From NCBI GenBank assembly GCA_005877675.1, contig VBNZ01000203.1, positions 5,258 to 13,045 of the forward strand: a DNA stretch of 7,788 bases, given 5' to 3'. Positions 6,633 to 7,788 of this stretch are shown piece by piece. The stretch is from Gammaproteobacteria bacterium. GTDB taxonomy: Bacteria; Pseudomonadota; Gammaproteobacteria; Xanthomonadales; Rhodanobacteraceae. How positions within the stretch are numbered: position 1 is the first letter of the stretch; each line of letters begins with the position of its first letter. Under the pieces are notes generated by a model. That model ran no database searches. It worked only from the letters and a program-made list of their open reading frames with translations, and had not been told where the DNA came from. Position numbers and translations under genes: made by a program.

Positions 6633-7019
6633 CTATTTTCGTTGTCCCTTTCCAGCTTGCTGCACTTCGGGCGCATGCAGTAGCTGCTTCTTGAATTTCC
6701 CGATCGTCGAGTGATCGTGGCCATAGCTGACGATGCGGTAGACCGAGCGGGCAACATTGCCGCCGCCGACATTGCAAATGATCGTGCCGTTCTCGCTCTT
6801 GAAGCCCGGCGCGTGATCGCTCAGCCAGTCGTGGTTTTCGATGGTCGTTTCGATCCGGCAATCTTTGGGAATCTTGATTCCCATCGCTTCGAGAAACGCC
6901 CGGGAGTTCCCCAAAAACTTTTTGTACTCTGCGGGTGTGCATTCCCAAAAGTGCACATGAAACGGCTCATCCCGGATGATCTCGGATCGGGCCGATAGAT
7001 CGACGATTTTGCTTGGCAT
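6633..7019 (-). CDS. NHLP-like (nitrile hydratase leader-like) small protein, possible RiPP precursor
   Basis: A 128-residue protein without signal peptide or membrane segment. Residues about 24-66 fit the nitrile-hydratase-like leader peptide pattern: FWE(24-26), then EYKKFLGNSRAFLEAMGI (31-48), IP (50-51), a CRIETTIEN strand (54-62) and DWLS. Such leaders usually read as a short helix, a dPxaaLaeaGi-like helix, Pro, and a VxVvEnt strand. ICNVGGGN (81-88) could be a Gly-Gly type leader end, leaving about 41 residues that are basic, rich in His, Ser and Lys, and free of Cys. The start at 7019 was chosen for GGAG 7 nt upstream. The frame remains open to 7148, but the added residues are Arg-rich and look non-coding. 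No modifying enzyme (YcaO, radical SAM, LanM) or peptidase-transporter lies in the window, so precursor function is inference; a stand-alone NHLP-fold protein is the alternative. It is divergent from the gene at 7384. Confidence 0.6.
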   Translation of the reverse strand: MPSKIVDLSARSEIIRDEPFHVHFWECTPAEYKKFLGNSRAFLEAMGIKIPKDCRIETTIENHDWLSDHAPGFKSENGTIICNVGGGNVARSVYRIVSYGHDHSTIGKFKKQLLHAPEVQQAGKGQRK

Positions 7020-7149
7020 CGCTCGTCTCCATAGTGTGCGGCGCGGCACACGAGTTCGCGTTCCATTGCTGCGCATCGTCACACGACTCTGCGCTCTACT
7101 CTCGCATCCTCCGCGATCTCGAGAATATCGGGAACACCATGGATCCACA

Positions 7150-7167
7150 CCTGTAACTACTTACAGG
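7150..7167. promoter_or_regulatory. Perfect inverted repeat with LexA-box core
   Basis: CCTGTAA-CTAC-TTACAGG has perfect 7-bp arms and a 4-nt centre. It satisfies CTGT-N8-ACAG, the core of the enterobacterial LexA (SOS) box. It is 131 bp before the NHLP-like start and 217 bp before the plus-strand start. It fits an operator; LexA is one candidate, but several gammaproteobacterial groups use a different LexA box, so another dimeric repressor is possible. Confidence 0.45.
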
Positions 7168-7269
7168 ATTGCGCGGTTGTTTCTGCTCCGGAGTGCTGGC
7201 TGCGCCGTGCTTCGCGAACACGCCGCGTAATCGCTACGCACCATCCCTGAATCGTTTTGCTGAAGGGAG

Positions 7270-7322
7270 GCCGAGCTCGACGGTGCTTGCTGCTCATGCT
7301 GCCGCCTATATGGCGGCTCGGC
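7270..7322 (+). promoter_or_regulatory. Competing stem-loops in the leader of the 7384 gene
   Basis: GCCGCC (7301-7306) and GGCGGC (7312-7317) form a tight hairpin with a TATAT loop. GCCGAGC (7270-7276) can instead pair with GCTCGGC (7316-7322), which shares two bases with the small hairpin, so the two cannot both form completely. The structure ends 62 nt before the start codon. It may be a leader structure or an upstream terminator with only a short TTT after it. Confidence 0.35.
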
Positions 7323-7372
7323 TTTGCGCTCCCGACCCCGCTTGCCGAAAAGGGTAAGAGTAGGCGCAATTC

Positions 7373-7377
7373 AAGGA
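7373..7377 (+). promoter_or_regulatory. Ribosome binding site of the 7384 gene
   Basis: AAGGA lies 6 nt before the ATG at 7384, which supports a real gene start although the frame has no stop in the window. Confidence 0.65.
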
Positions 7378-7383
7378 TATGTA

Positions 7384-7788
7384 ATGGCTACTTCTGAAAA
7401 AGGGAACCAATTTTCGCTGGCCGTCAAATTTGACGAATCGGTAGCGAGCGACAAGAAAATTCCGCTCAGCGCATTTCTGTTCGATGCGCGTGGCAACCTG
7501 GTCGATAGCGGCGTCGTACGCGATGCAAAAGTGTCGCTCAACGCAAAAGACCTGCCGCACAACTCGCTGCGCATGTTCGTCGCACCGACGGATGAAAAAC
7601 AGAACAAGGCCATCACGACGATCGGCGACCTGCAGCGCTTCAATCCGTACGAAACCTCGCTCAAGGCGTCGGCGCGCGGATTTGAGATGCTGCCAATTCC
7701 GAATATCTATCATCCGATTTGGCTGCTGCATCGCTGTCGCGTACGCGGCAACGTCTCGAAAAACTTCACGGTAGGTACCACAACGGGC
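7384..7788 (+). CDS. Unrecognised protein, 5' part only (runs off the window)
   Basis: The frame is open for 135 codons from ATG 7384 to the last base, with no stop, so only the N-terminal part is visible. It begins MATSEKGNQFSLAVKF. There is no signal peptide or membrane segment. Residues 10-68 alternate polar and hydrophobic residues (SLAVKF, IPLSAFLFDARGNLVDSG, VSLNAKDLP, SLRMFVAP), suggesting a beta-sandwich-like domain. IPNIYHPIWLLHRCRVRGNV (105-124) is aromatic and proline-rich, and its end looks like the first strand of a carboxypeptidase-regulatory or Ig-like beta domain, a low-confidence impression. Codon choice is consistent with a real gene. I do not recognise the family. It is divergent from the NHLP-like gene and shares its upstream region. 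Confidence 0.75.
   Translation, partial: MATSEKGNQFSLAVKFDESVASDKKIPLSAFLFDARGNLVDSGVVRDAKVSLNAKDLPHNSLRMFVAPTDEKQNKAITTIGDLQRFNPYETSLKASARGFEMLPIPNIYHPIWLLHRCRVRGNVSKNFTVGTTTG

Larger units (their letters stand above)
7020..7383. other. 364-nt divergent regulatory region
   Basis: A shared upstream region of the NHLP-like gene (-) and the unrecognised gene (+). It holds the LexA-box-like inverted repeat at 7150-7167, a stem-loop system at 7270-7322, and the two ribosome binding sites. I saw no clear sigma-70 promoter pair for either gene. Open frames here have no coding features. Confidence 0.5.

Noticed and set aside
7020..7148. Extension of the NHLP-like gene to 7148
   Set aside because: The added residues are Arg-rich and lack a ribosome binding site, while ATG 7019 has GGAG at a good distance.
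7384..7731. Minus-strand open frames opposite the unrecognised gene
   Set aside because: The plus-strand frame has AAGGA at 6 nt and runs to the window end with coding-like codon use; the minus frames lack supporting signals.

Overview
The window is GC-rich bacterial DNA. Intact genes have a high-GC third-codon bias, and the intergenic stretches are visibly more AT-rich. The gene types (XRE-cupin regulator, Sec-exported alpha/beta hydrolase, periplasmic multihaem cytochrome, exported CVNH-like protein) would suit a free-living Gram-negative proteobacterium, possibly a Xanthomonadales-type gammaproteobacterium. That assignment is inference from style only; there is no rRNA, tRNA or marker gene here to settle it.

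Layout from left to right. Positions 1-45 look like the last 14 codons of a truncated gene. An XRE-type regulator with a C-terminal cupin domain follows (160-765, +). It is preceded by two near-identical palindromes, each containing a TATAAT hexamer, which look like an autoregulatory operator pair. Convergent to it is an exported alpha/beta hydrolase (873-2141, -) with a complete Ser-Asp-His set. A 559-nt gap with no convincing gene separates the hydrolase from the largest gene, a 1027-residue exported cytochrome with six CXXCH motifs (2701-5784, +). Its N-terminal part resembles the cytochrome P460 family and its remainder resembles c554-type multihaem cytochromes. Two hairpins lie after it, then the convergent CVNH-like small secreted protein (5954-6313, -), which has a nested palindrome in its leader.

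The right end holds a divergent pair. A 128-residue protein on the minus strand (6633-7019) resembles nitrile-hydratase-like leader peptides (NHLP, the proteusin RiPP leader family) and has a Gly-Gly-Gly after the leader-like part. On the plus strand an unrecognised gene (7384 onward) runs off the window. The 364 nt between them contain a perfect inverted repeat that fits the LexA-box core CTGT-N8-ACAG, and a stem-loop leader before the plus-strand gene.

No operon is visible: every adjacent pair of genes is convergent or divergent, so each gene appears to be its own transcription unit. Three of the genes (hydrolase, cytochrome, CVNH-like protein) encode exported products, but nothing shows that they work together. 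The best candidate for something undescribed is the right-hand divergent pair. The most unusual protein architecture is the P460-like/multihaem fusion. There are no insertion sequences, CRISPR arrays or RNA genes that I can support.
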